DNA from: an uncultured Psychroserpens sp.
GTDB lineage: Bacteria > Bacteroidota > Bacteroidia > Flavobacteriales > Flavobacteriaceae
Assembly: GCF_947492715.1 (NCBI RefSeq)
Contig: NZ_CANLNS010000005.1
Span: 248,001-312,000, forward strand
Direction: 5' to 3'
DNA length: 64,000 nucleotides
This document shows positions 18,212 through 27,679 of this stretch, piece after piece. The position numbers and the translations under genes were made by a program. The notes beneath the pieces were generated by a model, which saw only the letters and a list, made by a program, of their open reading frames with translations, searched no databases and had not been told where the DNA came from. How positions within the stretch are numbered: position 1 is the stretch's first letter; every line of letters begins with the position of its first letter.

Positions 18212-20269
18212 TTAATTTAAAGGATTTAAATTTAGAAGATCCTGAAGAATAGCGTAAGCCTCTTCAATATAAATGTCTTGTTTTATGTCTTTTAAAATGG
18301 TTTCATTTATTAATTTCTGATCTTCATTATAGCTCATAACTTCCTGAGTAAAGGCTGAGTTTTTTACGGTAAAATCAGATTCGTTATTATCAATGGGTAA
18401 GTTGATAATTTCCCATTGCTTACGATAATTAGTCATTTCAGTATAGACATTTTTTAAGGTAAGAAGATATTCGGTATCTATCTGAAAATAGTTATCGATA
18501 ATTAATGTGTTGAGGTCTTTTACAGAGGCGAAAGACTTGTCGTTGGCTATACGCAATGCGCTTCTTTTTTTTAGTTCATTTATGGGAAGTGGCTTGAGTT
18601 TTGGATATTTTTTTACTCCAGGAATGGTGTCATTTTGAAGCGCAAAATCTTCATACTGTTCTTGGGTTCCAAAACCATCATATACATTAGGTAAAATAAT
18701 ATCTGGAATCACGCCTACAGATTGATGACTCTTACCAGTTACACGATAGAATTTCTCAACGGTTAGTTTAGAGTAGCCTAAAGAGTCGGTATCACCTAAT
18801 GGTAAAATGGCTTGAGCAGAGGCTTTACCATGTGTACTTGCTCCGACGATTATTGCTCTATTGTAGTCTTGCATGGTTGCTGCAAAAAACTCAGAAGCAG
18901 AGGCGCTATAGTTATTTACTAAAACGATTATTGGTTTTGTGAATAATGAACCTCGGTTTACATCTCTAATTGTATAGGTTTCACCATTGTTGTACTTTAA
19001 TACTGAAATGGGGCCTCTATTAATAAACATCCCTGAAAGGTCTGCAGCCTCTTTCATCGAGCCTCCACCATTAAACCTTAAATCCAGAATAAGTCCTTCT
19101 ATTTTTTCCTTTTGGAGTTTGTACAACTCTTTTGCCACATCATTGGCAAGCCCCAAACCATTAGGAGATTCAAAATCTGAATAAAAACTTGGGATATTGA
19201 TATAACCTAATTTTGATTTGTTTTCAATAACATAACCAGAGACCGTATTTTCTTCAATTTTGGTTTCTGTTTTTGTAAGCTCGATATCTTTTACAGCTCC
19301 GTTTTGTTTTTTTATTTTGAAAGTGACTGTTTGATGCTTTTGATTGCTTGTAAAAGCCAAGACATCATCGTTAGAAATACAATAGGTTTCTAAAGTATCA
19401 GTGTTAGATGTTAGCGATTTTATAACATCGTTAACATCAAAGTTGCCATTATTGAAAGCTGCACTTCCAGGTGTGATATGCGCAATTATAATATCGCCAT
19501 TGTCATTTTTAGATGTAATGATTCCGAAGGACAATTGATTACTGGATAAAGAGTTTTCGTAAATGTCTTTTTCTGTAGGTGTAAAAAATAAAGAATTAGG
19601 GTCATGATAATGAAGGTAGGCATTAAAAAAAGCTTCTTTGACAAAATTCTCAACGTTGCCAAGTCTGTTTTTTAATTCTTCTAGTTTGCAGATTTCTTTT
19701 TGGATCAGTTTAGGTTTTAATTCGGCCTCTAGGCTTTTGAAATTGTTTTGCAAATTCTCCAAAACCGAATCATTTTCTACTATCGTATATAGAATGTTAT
19801 AGCGCATTCTTTTACTCCAATATTTCTGTATTGCTGCATTGTCTTTAAAGTATTTATACTTGGTTTCAGGCTTAAATCGTAAGGTGTCTTTTCCCGAATA
19901 ATCAAATGTTTCTCGTTCAAGCGCAGAAATAACCTCTTTGGAATTTTCAATACGTTTAGATAATATTTCAACGTATTTATCAATAAAATCACAGGTATTA
20001 TTATTAATGTAATCGTCTAAAGTATTTCTGTCTTTTTCAAAAATTATGACATCATCATTGGTGAATAAACGTTTGTCTTCATCTAAACTATATAAGAACA
20101 AATCTAACACGTGTGTTGATAAACTATCATTAATTTCTTTTGGCGAATAATGACTTGTTTTTACCAGTTTTTTTAATGCCTGCAACTGTTCACAGAATAG
20201 ATTACTGTTTTGGCTTTGACCAAAACTGCAAACAGACAATAATAAAATTATGGAAAATCGTTTAAGCAT
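18212..20269 (-). CDS. C-terminal processing peptidase (S41, Prc/Tsp type)
   Basis: A 685-aa periplasmic protease with a signal peptide (cut near residue 19). The N-terminal domain (about 30-215) has the Tsp pattern DLFLYSLDEDKRLFTNDD, followed by a PDZ domain (about 235-330; LSFGIITSKNDNGDIIIAHI). The catalytic domain has GLILDLRFNGGGSM, the nucleophile Ser in NNYSASASEFFAA and the Lys in STHGKASAQ. Length fits the large Prc family. Co-transcribed with the secreted helical protein that follows. Confidence 0.92.
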   Translation of the reverse strand: MLKRFSIILLLSVCSFGQSQNSNLFCEQLQALKKLVKTSHYSPKEINDSLSTHVLDLFLYSLDEDKRLFTNDDVIIFEKDRNTLDDYINNNTCDFIDKYVEILSKRIENSKEVISALERETFDYSGKDTLRFKPETKYKYFKDNAAIQKYWSKRMRYNILYTIVENDSVLENLQNNFKSLEAELKPKLIQKEICKLEELKNRLGNVENFVKEAFFNAYLHYHDPNSLFFTPTEKDIYENSLSSNQLSFGIITSKNDNGDIIIAHITPGSAAFNNGNFDVNDVIKSLTSNTDTLETYCISNDDVLAFTSNQKHQTVTFKIKKQNGAVKDIELTKTETKIEENTVSGYVIENKSKLGYINIPSFYSDFESPNGLGLANDVAKELYKLQKEKIEGLILDLRFNGGGSMKEAADLSGMFINRGPISVLKYNNGETYTIRDVNRGSLFTKPIIVLVNNYSASASEFFAATMQDYNRAIIVGASTHGKASAQAILPLGDTDSLGYSKLTVEKFYRVTGKSHQSVGVIPDIILPNVYDGFGTQEQYEDFALQNDTIPGVKKYPKLKPLPINELKKRSALRIANDKSFASVKDLNTLIIDNYFQIDTEYLLTLKNVYTEMTNYRKQWEIINLPIDNNESDFTVKNSAFTQEVMSYNEDQKLINETILKDIKQDIYIEEAYAILQDLLNLNPLN

Positions 20270-20317
20270 AAATAGAGATTAGATAAGGAAAATAAATCAA
20301 AAATCGCACCAAATATG

Positions 20318-20608
20318 TTAGTCTTGAACTTCAACTATGGCTTCTATGGCTTCAGCAAGTTTAAAATCTCTTTCAGTAACACCGTCGGCATCATGAGTAG
20401 ATAACGATATTTTTAAAACATTGTAAACATTGGTCCATTCTGGGTGATGGTTTTGCGCTTCACATTCAAATGCTATTCTACTCATAGCACTAAAACAGTC
20501 CTTAAAATTATCAAATTCAAATTCGGCATACAATGCATTATTTCTATGTTCCCAATCAGGAAAGCGGAGTAATCGCTTTTCAATGTTTTCATCTTTCATA
20601 ACGTTCAT
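20318..20608 (-). CDS. phhB: 4a-hydroxytetrahydrobiopterin dehydratase
   Basis: A 96-aa pterin-4a-carbinolamine dehydratase, which regenerates dihydropterin after aromatic hydroxylation. The active-site stretch CEAQNHHPEWTNVYN, with its two adjacent His, and STHDADGVTERDFKLA are diagnostic. Two possible starts (M1 or M4) are close together; either gives a normal length. Confidence 0.9.
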   Translation of the reverse strand: MNVMKDENIEKRLLRFPDWEHRNNALYAEFEFDNFKDCFSAMSRIAFECEAQNHHPEWTNVYNVLKISLSTHDADGVTERDFKLAEAIEAIVEVQD

Positions 20609-20720
20609 ACTGTAAAAGGTTTACTTAAAAATACTATAATTTGATGTAAAATAAGAGGAATAACTGGTTGGAACTATAAAAAAAGACGAACCGAATACTT
20701 TTTACTGTAAACTGTACATT

Positions 20721-21557
20721 CTAAGACTTCAAAAGGTCTTCTAATACTTCTGAACTTGTAATTTCTAGGTGTTTTGGTAGTTTGTTGAATTTTGGAAGCA
20801 CAGCAAGATAACGGTCTTCATTAGTTGTATATACATGTTTGTATACGACGCCGTTTTTTGAAGATAACTGCTTAATAATATCTTTAAAATATTCATCATG
20901 GTGGACCAAGTCTGTACTACCTAAGTGAAAAATGCCATGTTTGTTTCGATTAATTATATAGTGAATTTGTTGGGTGACTTTCGTATCTGTGGTCACATTC
21001 ATTATAATATTGGGAAAAATTTCAATGGCGGTTTTTTCTTGAAGATGTTGTTTTAATGCTTTTAATCTTGGAGATTGTGAGCCTAAAACCATAGGTAATC
21101 TTACGATGGCAACCTTTTTTTTAGGTAAGCGTAAGAGCATGTTCTCAATTTTAATTTTGAAATGCCCATAAATACTATCACTTAGGGTTTTATCAAGTTC
21201 ATAACTTGGGTATTTACTATAGCCATCAAATACATTTGCTGACGACAAGAAAATAATCTTGCAGTCATTATCGATAAGATATTCTGCGATATGTTGATGT
21301 GCTATAGTTTGCGCTCTAAAATCGCCACGTAAGCAAGATATAATAATAGATGGCTTAGTTGCTTCTAGTACGTCATAGACATCGTCTTCCTCTACATTGT
21401 AATGAAAAAAATGATGATTGTTTTCATAGATTTTTTTGGGAATACGATAGGTGCCAAAGGTTTTGAAATAGGCACAGAGTTCTTTGTAAATCGCGTTACC
21501 AATAAACCCGCTAGCACCTAAAATTAAAATACGATGTTTACTTTCAAATGCCTTCAT
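20721..21557 (-). CDS. NAD(P)-dependent epimerase/reductase (RmlD/SDR type)
   Basis: A 278-aa extended SDR. The Rossmann motif ILGASGFIGNAIYKEL lies at about residues 12-27. SANVFDGYSKYPSYELDKTL supplies the catalytic Ser region and resembles dTDP-4-dehydrorhamnose reductase (RmlD), but the usual YxxxK is replaced by YGHFKIK, still a Tyr-x3-Lys. The substrate is not known; a role in surface polysaccharide synthesis is plausible. Located 22 bp downstream of gcvT. Confidence 0.8.
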   Translation of the reverse strand: MKAFESKHRILILGASGFIGNAIYKELCAYFKTFGTYRIPKKIYENNHHFFHYNVEEDDVYDVLEATKPSIIISCLRGDFRAQTIAHQHIAEYLIDNDCKIIFLSSANVFDGYSKYPSYELDKTLSDSIYGHFKIKIENMLLRLPKKKVAIVRLPMVLGSQSPRLKALKQHLQEKTAIEIFPNIIMNVTTDTKVTQQIHYIINRNKHGIFHLGSTDLVHHDEYFKDIIKQLSSKNGVVYKHVYTTNEDRYLAVLPKFNKLPKHLEITSSEVLEDLLKS

Positions 21558-21579
21558 TAATCACGCCTCAATCTATAAA

Positions 21580-22650
21580 TTATCCTTTGTAAAAAGGCAA
21601 TTTTACTACAGTAGCTGGCACTGCATTTTTACGAATCTGTATGTTAATTTTACTATCAACTTTCGAGAAGATGATTGGCACATAACCAAGGCCTATACCT
21701 TTTCCTAAACTTGGCGACATAGTTCCAGAAGTGACATTTCCAATTGTTTTTCCACTAGAATCAACAATGTCATAGCCTTGTCGAGGAATACCACGATCGT
21801 CTAATTCGAAAGCCACAAGTTTACGTTCTGGCCCGCGACGTTTTTCGTCTTCTAAAGCCTCAGAATTAGTGAAATCTTTTGAGAATTTTGTAATCCATCC
21901 TAAACCAGCTTCAATTGGAGATGTTGTATCGTCTATATCATTTCCGTAGAGACAATATCCCATTTCTAAACGTAGCGTATCACGTGCAGCTAGGCCAATA
22001 GGCTTTGCTCCAGCGTCTACAACCTTATCCCAAATTTGCTTCACTTCATCATTTTTGCAGTAGATTTCAAATCCACCACTTCCTGTATAGCCTGTTGCCG
22101 AAATAATAACATGCTCAATACCTGCAAAATCACCAACAACGAAATTATAGAATTTAATTTCTGAAAGGTCATGACTTGATAAGCTCTGCATGGCTTCTAC
22201 TGCCTTTGGACCTTGAATAGCAAGTAAGGAGTAAGACTCACTTAAATCACGCATTTCAGCACCAATGTCATTTTTTGAAGAAATCCAGTTCCAATCTTTT
22301 TCAATATTACTAGCATTAACGACTAAAAGGTAAGTTTCATCCTTTACTCTGTAGACAATTAAATCATCTACAATACCACCATCATCATTTGGTAGACAGC
22401 TGTATTGTGCTTTTCCAATTGTTAATTTAGAGGCGTCATTACTACATACTTTCTGAATTAAGTCTAAAGCATGAGGTCCTTCAATAAGGAATTCTCCCAT
22501 GTGAGACACATCAAATACACCAACTCCAGTCCTTACGGCTTCGTGTTCTACATTAACACCATCATATTGTACAGGCATATTGTATCCTGCAAAAGGTACC
22601 ATTTTTGCACCTAGGGCTTCGTGAGTTGCGGTTAAAGCTGTGTTTTTCAT
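21580..22650 (-). CDS. gcvT: Aminomethyltransferase (glycine cleavage T protein)
   Basis: A 356-aa tetrahydrofolate-dependent enzyme of the glycine cleavage system. It begins [20 protein letters not shown] and contains [26 protein letters not shown] and [19 protein letters not shown], all T-protein signatures. Full length. A TACATTTG promoter element lies about 40 bp upstream. Confidence 0.97.
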   Translation of the reverse strand: MKNTALTATHEALGAKMVPFAGYNMPVQYDGVNVEHEAVRTGVGVFDVSHMGEFLIEGPHALDLIQKVCSNDASKLTIGKAQYSCLPNDDGGIVDDLIVYRVKDETYLLVVNASNIEKDWNWISSKNDIGAEMRDLSESYSLLAIQGPKAVEAMQSLSSHDLSEIKFYNFVVGDFAGIEHVIISATGYTGSGGFEIYCKNDEVKQIWDKVVDAGAKPIGLAARDTLRLEMGYCLYGNDIDDTTSPIEAGLGWITKFSKDFTNSEALEDEKRRGPERKLVAFELDDRGIPRQGYDIVDSSGKTIGNVTSGTMSPSLGKGIGLGYVPIIFSKVDSKINIQIRKNAVPATVVKLPFYKG

Positions 22651-22690
22651 ATTAGAGTAATTATCAGTTAGTAGTCTTGATTTTCACAGG

Positions 22691-22698
22691 CAAATGTA
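22691..22698 (-). promoter_or_regulatory. Probable promoter -7 element of gcvT
   Basis: Minus-strand octamer TACATTTG fits TAnnTTTG, about 41 bp before the start codon. No good -33 TTG is visible. Confidence 0.4.
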
Positions 22699-22838
22699 TC
22701 GAAAAATATCTATTTCTTAATACCTGTTTCCGAAGAAAATTGGATTAAAAATTTGTTAAAACGTTACTGTGTCGAATAGCTATTGTGGTTAGGGTTTTTG
22801 ATATATTAAGTTAATAAAAGGCAATACCCTGGTATGCA

Positions 22839-23414
22839 TTAGGGTTGTAAAATAAATTTAGACCACTTGTTGTTGGTTTTAACATATAATTCGCGATAGT
22901 GTAATCTGTTTTTTTTGAACGTCATAAGTTCAATTCGTTTAGGAACAATATAAAAACCAGACCAATGTTTTGGTTTATCTATGATAGAATTGACAGTATT
23001 TATTTTTTCTTTTTCAAATGTGCTCACCAATTCCGAAAAGTCATTGGTTTGTTCACCTTGATTAGAGATGTGACTTACTATTTGTGCGCCTTTGGATCTT
23101 TTACTAAAATAAGTCTTGGCAAGGTCATTTTCAATTTGAATGGCATCACCTTGAACTCTCACTTGACGTTCAGTAGCTGTCCACCAAAATGTGAGCGCTG
23201 CTTTTGGGTTTGCCAATAATTCTACCCCTTTTCTAGACTTAATTGGTCCAGTAATCACAAATTTTTGGTCTATAACCTCTTTAAGTGATACAAATCTGGA
23301 ATTAGGATAGCCGTCCGATCCAATGGAGCTTAGACAGCAAGCGGAAGGTAGAGGAACTGTACTTTTATTAAGTTCTTCCTGATACCATGTGTTAAACAAA
23401 TTTAGCGGATTCAT
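22839..23414 (-). CDS. pdxH: Pyridoxamine 5'-phosphate oxidase
   Basis: FMN-dependent enzyme making pyridoxal phosphate. An upstream in-frame ATG at 23474 would add 20 residues unlike the family. The internal ATG at 23414 gives MNPLNLFNTWYQEELNKS, the normal PdxH start, and 191 aa. Signatures are PNSRFVSLKEV, WWTATERQVRVQGDA and the C-terminal LHYRELYVKTNNKW region. This is the last clearly core gene before the accessory region. Confidence 0.93.
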   Translation of the reverse strand: MNPLNLFNTWYQEELNKSTVPLPSACCLSSIGSDGYPNSRFVSLKEVIDQKFVITGPIKSRKGVELLANPKAALTFWWTATERQVRVQGDAIQIENDLAKTYFSKRSKGAQIVSHISNQGEQTNDFSELVSTFEKEKINTVNSIIDKPKHWSGFYIVPKRIELMTFKKNRLHYRELYVKTNNKWSKFILQP

Positions 23415-23463
23415 GCTTAGTTTTATCTTGTTACATGTGTTTGTAAAATTACATCGTTTAAAA

Positions 23464-23513
23464 TGAAGTAACAAAAGAAAGAACGAAAGGAAATTACAAG
23501 TATTGTTGTCGTA
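23464..23513 (-). repeat. Decayed copy of the cassette-type intergenic repeat
   Basis: AAGTAACAAAAGAAAGAACG followed by a G/A-rich stretch and TATTGTTGTCG resembles the conserved core (AAGTTAGTAAAAGAAAACG) and the right end of the later array repeats, with many changes. First trace of the repeat family in the window. Confidence 0.3.
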
Positions 23514-23515
23514 GG

Positions 23516-24442
23516 CTATTCGTTTTTGTTGGTAAGTTGTGTCACCTCTGATGTTTCAAGATTGAAATCAAACAGCTGATATGTCCCTGTTCTTTTTGAA
23601 GTAAAGATAACGCGATTTTTACCTGGTACATAATTAGGACCTTGGTCTCTATAGCTATTATGTGTAATTTGTTTTCGATTAGAACCGTTTTTTTGAATTT
23701 CGTAAATTTCTGCTCCTGACCACGATTTTTTTGCAGAACCTGCAACTTTTGATGGTTCTCTTGAGTACCAAATAATTTTTTCGCTATCGGGTGACCATCT
23801 CGGAACACGGTCTGACCGTGGGTCGGTTGTTAGGCGTTTTACATTAGTGCCATCACTATTCATGATATATAACTCGTTATTCCCATCTCTATTAGATACA
23901 AAAACAATATGTTTACCATCGGGAGAAATTGAAGGGGTTTGATCTGAAGCCTCGTGATGGGTGAGTTGTTTCCAATTTTTTCCAGTTACATCCATTACAT
24001 AGATATTGTTATTGCCTCCTTTTGCTGAGCTAAAAATGAGCTGGCTGCCATCTGGAGACCAATTAGGATCTGAAGTCATATCTTTTTCAGTACTTAGGGC
24101 TTTATAGTTGCTACCATCTTTATCAATAAGGCAAATAATAGTGTGTTCTCCTGCTAAAGACATAAATACAATTTTGGAGGCATCTGGTGAAAAGAAAGGG
24201 TAATAACAACTATGTTGAAGATAGGTGAGTTGTTTCTTATTGGAGCCATTAGTGTTCATCGTGAAAATTTGGTTGATACCATCTACGTTTGACACATAAA
24301 CTATGGTGCTCCCATCTTTAGAGTATGATGCATTTCTTGATTGAGAGCTACTTATATTACTCCAGAAGAAAAGACAAAAAACGATGAGCATTTTAGATAT
24401 TGATGACATAAATGTTTGAAGTTTTAGTACTGATTCTTTCAT
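23516..24442 (-). CDS. TolB-like beta-propeller protein (PD40 repeats), exported
   Basis: A 308-aa exported protein. The signal peptide precedes six PD40/WD40-like blades of the form SPDGKHIVFVSNRDGNNELY and SPDGSQLIFSSAKGGNNNIY, with the recurring NGSNxKQLT motif between them. This is the propeller half of TolB without its N-terminal domain. An alternative start at 24409 (MSSISKMLIV) gives a more typical signal peptide. It may bind envelope proteins or glycans; the partner is unknown. Confidence 0.82.
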   Translation of the reverse strand: MKESVLKLQTFMSSISKMLIVFCLFFWSNISSSQSRNASYSKDGSTIVYVSNVDGINQIFTMNTNGSNKKQLTYLQHSCYYPFFSPDASKIVFMSLAGEHTIICLIDKDGSNYKALSTEKDMTSDPNWSPDGSQLIFSSAKGGNNNIYVMDVTGKNWKQLTHHEASDQTPSISPDGKHIVFVSNRDGNNELYIMNSDGTNVKRLTTDPRSDRVPRWSPDSEKIIWYSREPSKVAGSAKKSWSGAEIYEIQKNGSNRKQITHNSYRDQGPNYVPGKNRVIFTSKRTGTYQLFDFNLETSEVTQLTNKNE

Positions 24443-24588
24443 TAAAAAAGGTTTATAAGTTTCAGGTCTACTGAGTGTGTATTCATATGGTTATAATTAA
24501 AAGTAGCAAAATGAAAGAAAGAAAGGTAAAGTCTTATAAAAGTTAACCAAAGGGGTAACGTCGCAGCACAAAGATGTTTAAGAACCGA

Positions 24589-25224
24589 TTAGTTTATCTT
24601 GTGCAAGCAGCTTTTGCATAATTCAAAACCAGCCAAGTCTACAGTTTTAATGGTTTCTACTGCATCTTGCATGACGCATTTGTCTGTATCACAGTGGGGA
24701 AGCTCTAGATTATGTCCAATTTCATGGACAGCAATTTTTTGAATTCGATTTATATACGTTTTGGGTGTTGTATTTTTTAATCTGAAATTAGAAATGACAC
24801 AGCTTTTACCTGGTTTATATCCTAATCCGAAAATTCCCCAGTCTCCATATTTTGCTTCGGGTTGCTTAATGTTTCCGTTGACATCTCTTTTGGTTGTAGA
24901 AATGTCTTTTGACGTGATTCCTAGTATGAAATCAATAGAATCTGGACGATGCCTTAGTAAGTCTTTGAGAAGAGAATCGGCACGATATCGAGGGCTTTTA
25001 ATATTGACAAATGCCTGTTTTGGGAGTGCTTTTTTATCTAGCACTATGACATTAGCATTGTAGGTTTCTTTTAAGATTTTAGTAACCGAGTTAATGATTG
25101 CTTTATCAGGCTCTCCATAAGGTTGAATGCCAATTTGTTTTGGATTCGATGTGCAAGAGTAACAACTTATTATAAGTACCCAAAGTATAAACTTACTCCT
25201 ATATGCAGCGACTGTTTTTATCAT
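24589..25224 (-). CDS. Archaemetzincin-like zinc metalloprotease, lipoprotein
   Basis: A 211-aa protein with a lipobox (Cys21 or Cys24). The zinc site HEIGHNLELPHC fits the metzincin pattern HExxHxxGxxH except that Glu stands where Gly is expected. It is followed by CVMQDAVE (Met-turn) and a downstream CKSC, the archaemetzincin second zinc site pattern. The unusual Glu may alter the turn of the active-site helix; a sequencing error is possible. The next gene upstream (25232) ends 7 bp before it, so they are likely co-transcribed. Confidence 0.8.
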   Translation of the reverse strand: MIKTVAAYRSKFILWVLIISCYSCTSNPKQIGIQPYGEPDKAIINSVTKILKETYNANVIVLDKKALPKQAFVNIKSPRYRADSLLKDLLRHRPDSIDFILGITSKDISTTKRDVNGNIKQPEAKYGDWGIFGLGYKPGKSCVISNFRLKNTTPKTYINRIQKIAVHEIGHNLELPHCDTDKCVMQDAVETIKTVDLAGFELCKSCLHKIN

Positions 25225-25231
25225 TTTAGAT

Positions 25232-25600
25232 TCACCTGTCTACGTTAACATGTCCTTGTCCTTTTTGGCCAGTAGAACTAAAGTAGCTACCTCCATAAAG
25301 ATACCATTCTAAGGATTTTAGTACATCTACTGCATTTTCGGGTGTAATTGTTTTAATCGTTTTTTTTGAAATTAAGCCTCTATACCATCTGCCAGATCTT
25401 GAGAAGGATTCATATTCTACCAAATAGTGTAACCATCGCGACTTGCAATGCACGCATTTTTCAATGGTAACCTCTCCATACCTACCATTAGTAGTATCGA
25501 TACCAACCAAACGTGATTTATAATCTGAGAATAAAAGTGGAGGTTTATGACATTTACAATCGCTCGTTTGAATTGTAGGATAGGTTTTATATGTCATCAT
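25232..25600 (-). CDS. Hypothetical protein with CxC...CxxC metal-binding pattern
   Basis: I choose the internal ATG at 25600, whose A overlaps the stop of the preceding gene (TAATG), over the ATG at 25645 that would overlap 45 bp of it; this gives 122 aa. Cys pairs in CKCHKPP and CVHCKSRW suggest a zinc site. The C-terminal half has GRWYRGLISKKTIKTITPEN and a Gly/Ser-rich stretch near the end. Unrecognised family. Translationally coupled to the NTF2-like lipoprotein upstream and 7 bp from the metalloprotease. Confidence 0.6.
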   Translation of the reverse strand: MMTYKTYPTIQTSDCKCHKPPLLFSDYKSRLVGIDTTNGRYGEVTIEKCVHCKSRWLHYLVEYESFSRSGRWYRGLISKKTIKTITPENAVDVLKSLEWYLYGGSYFSSTGQKGQGHVNVDR

Positions 25601-26082
25601 TATTCTGATTCGATTGATAAATACGTGATAGAGGTTATGTGCCATTTATTTTCAAATTTGATAAGACTGAATACGTCGTAACCTTGCCATTGCATTAAGT
25701 TACTTTCTGTTCCGAACTTTGCTGTATACTTTACCCATACACTTGCTAAATCATTTTTTATGTCGGTAGTTATTGTTAAAGGTTTTTCTTCAAAAATGGG
25801 TTGATTATCGGGACCGTTTTTTGTTTGAGCTAAAAATTCTGTAATTGAATTAGAGAATAGTGTTGGTTTTGGGTCATTTGGGCCATGCCAAATTGTTGTT
25901 AGTATTGCTTTATCTGCAAAAAATTGACGGTATGTATTCCAATCTCGTTCAGACATTACCGAGTAATACTGTGTGATAAAAGATTCTAACTTGGCGGTGT
26001 CTTCATTAGACGTTTTCGTTTGTGGCGTATTGCATCCAAATATAACTAGGCCAAGGATTAGGATATATAAATGAATCTTCAT
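25600..26082 (-). CDS. NTF2-like (SnoaL/DUF4440) lipoprotein
   Basis: A 160-aa lipoprotein (lipobox Cys17, VIFGC). The mature part is one NTF2-like cone: an N-terminal helix LESFITQYYSVMSERDWNTY, then strands including ASVWVKYTAKFG, WQGYDVFSLIKFENKWHITS and a final ITYLS. Such domains bind small ligands or act as isomerases or dehydratases; no catalytic residues can be assigned. First gene of a three-gene minus-strand group with the Cys-rich protein and the metalloprotease. Confidence 0.8.
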   Translation of the reverse strand: MKIHLYILILGLVIFGCNTPQTKTSNEDTAKLESFITQYYSVMSERDWNTYRQFFADKAILTTIWHGPNDPKPTLFSNSITEFLAQTKNGPDNQPIFEEKPLTITTDIKNDLASVWVKYTAKFGTESNLMQWQGYDVFSLIKFENKWHITSITYLSIESE

Positions 26083-26100
26083 ATCATATGTTTTTCAAAT

Positions 26101-26240
26101 GTCATAACTCGCAATAAATAAGTGTGAAATGCTTACTCTGACTTGTGAACTAAGTTAGGAAAAAAGAACGAAGTTTTGGGGTTGTGCCTAATTTTACACC
26201 TGTTTTTAAGAATTAATAACGGTATACATTATTCTTAGTA
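26101..26240 (-). repeat. Decayed copy of the cassette-type intergenic repeat
   Basis: Contains TGAACTAAGTTAGGAAAAAA at about 26145-26164, matching the core AACTAAGTTAGTAAAAGAAA of the array repeats, and near the right side AATTAATAACGGTATACATT, resembling the AATTAATTATACACGTT arm. The remainder has diverged. Confidence 0.45.
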
Positions 26241-26246
26241 GTGTCG

Positions 26247-27674
26247 CTAGTTTTTCATTGATTTAAATATCGCACTATCTTCCATTTTAGTTTGTTTCTC
26301 TTTTTCGATAGCCTTAAATATGCTTTCAAAGTCACCTTTGAAATTTGATTTTATTTGAGTGTCTCCTAGCTTGTCTAAACAATACAGAAAGTTATGAATT
26401 GACTTTTGAGAATTATCTTTATCAAACGTTGCTGTTAGCCAAAATAACTGCGCTGCAAAATCATAAATCCCTAAATCGGATGCTATTTCTGCATATTTGA
26501 AGACATCGCTTAATTTTTCATTTTCATTTTTGAATAAACCACCAATTTCTTGACGTCTAAATAAAAGATAGGCGTCTTTTCCTGTCTTTGCTCTTACATC
26601 CATATGATATAACGGGTTATGTTTATAAATTTCAACCTTGGCAATATCCCAATCTTTTTTGTCTTCTGGTGATATCTTATCTTCTTTTAGTTTTAGTGCG
26701 TTTTCAGAATAATATTTCTCATAAAGTGCCCAAGCAGAGTTTGGGTAAATGTCAAGAATAGCATTATAGATGTTTATTGCTACTTTATAGTTGCCTTTAT
26801 TGTGTTCTGAAATTCCTTTAAGTATTTCTTTTTCTAGATCTTGATAAAACAAATTTAATCTGTAATTAATGGTTTCTAAGTAATCATTTGAAATTGTTTG
26901 TGGATTTGAAAATGGACGAAGAATTTCGATATATTTTTTTGCATGATCAAATTCACCTTGTGCTACTAATGCATAGATTTTAGTAATTGGAATGAGCTGA
27001 TTTCCTCTATCCATTTCTAGAGTAGCTCTCCAATAATTAGTGTTTAAACTTGTTGCTTTTTGAGTGTCATATGTCTTATTAAAATTAGCATTCTGTATGA
27101 GGTTTCCAAATGTTTTAACCCCAACGAATTTGTCATTTACAATAACTTGATAAGCACTTAATATTGGAAGCGCTTCATTAATAGCATAGGCTTTGTTTAG
27201 TTTTAATTTCGTTTTTAAATCTGCTTTTTTATATGCATCTAATTTTAATTTAACTGGATTTGTAAATGCTTTGAAGTCGGTTATTTCTCTATTGTTAGTA
27301 CTATTTATAGAAATGAAAATAGGAAAATCGACGAGTTTAGTATTGTCTATTTTTAGTTTACTTAAGTCTTTTAAAGTTTGATCCTTTAAAGTGTTATCTA
27401 TTTTTGGGTTTGAATAGATTTCATAGGTTGGCTTTCCTTTTTTATGGGCAATTATTAAGATTCCAATTTTTTGAGTTTTTGGGAGGTCATTAAAGCTCGA
27501 TTTACAGTAATCTGTAATTTTTGAAATCGAATTGATAAATGCGTCTTCATCAATGTTAATGTCGCTTATTTTTTCGTTTTCAAGTAGGTTAATCATTATC
27601 TCTACCTCATTTTCTTGAGAAAAAACATTTCCGCATATAAGAACTAGTACGAGTGCTAAAATTTTTATTTTCAT
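26247..27674 (-). CDS. Exported TPR-containing protein of unknown function
   Basis: A 475-aa protein with a signal peptide (cut at about residue 19, NVFSQ). Residues 20-150 form a Lys-rich alpha/beta region of no known family, and residues 220-440 are helical with TPR-like units (EILKGISEHNKGNYKVAINI; AEIASDLGIYDFAAQLFWLT). It follows an alpha/beta hydrolase gene with a 5-bp gap on the same strand, so the two are co-transcribed. Likely a periplasmic scaffold. Confidence 0.7.
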   Translation of the reverse strand: MKIKILALVLVLICGNVFSQENEVEIMINLLENEKISDINIDEDAFINSISKITDYCKSSFNDLPKTQKIGILIIAHKKGKPTYEIYSNPKIDNTLKDQTLKDLSKLKIDNTKLVDFPIFISINSTNNREITDFKAFTNPVKLKLDAYKKADLKTKLKLNKAYAINEALPILSAYQVIVNDKFVGVKTFGNLIQNANFNKTYDTQKATSLNTNYWRATLEMDRGNQLIPITKIYALVAQGEFDHAKKYIEILRPFSNPQTISNDYLETINYRLNLFYQDLEKEILKGISEHNKGNYKVAINIYNAILDIYPNSAWALYEKYYSENALKLKEDKISPEDKKDWDIAKVEIYKHNPLYHMDVRAKTGKDAYLLFRRQEIGGLFKNENEKLSDVFKYAEIASDLGIYDFAAQLFWLTATFDKDNSQKSIHNFLYCLDKLGDTQIKSNFKGDFESIFKAIEKEKQTKMEDSAIFKSMKN

Positions 27675-27679
27675 GCGTT

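Noticed and set aside
22800-22838. Terminator after pdxH
   Set aside because: Only a 5-bp stem (ACCCT/AGGGT) with a long loop and no good T run.
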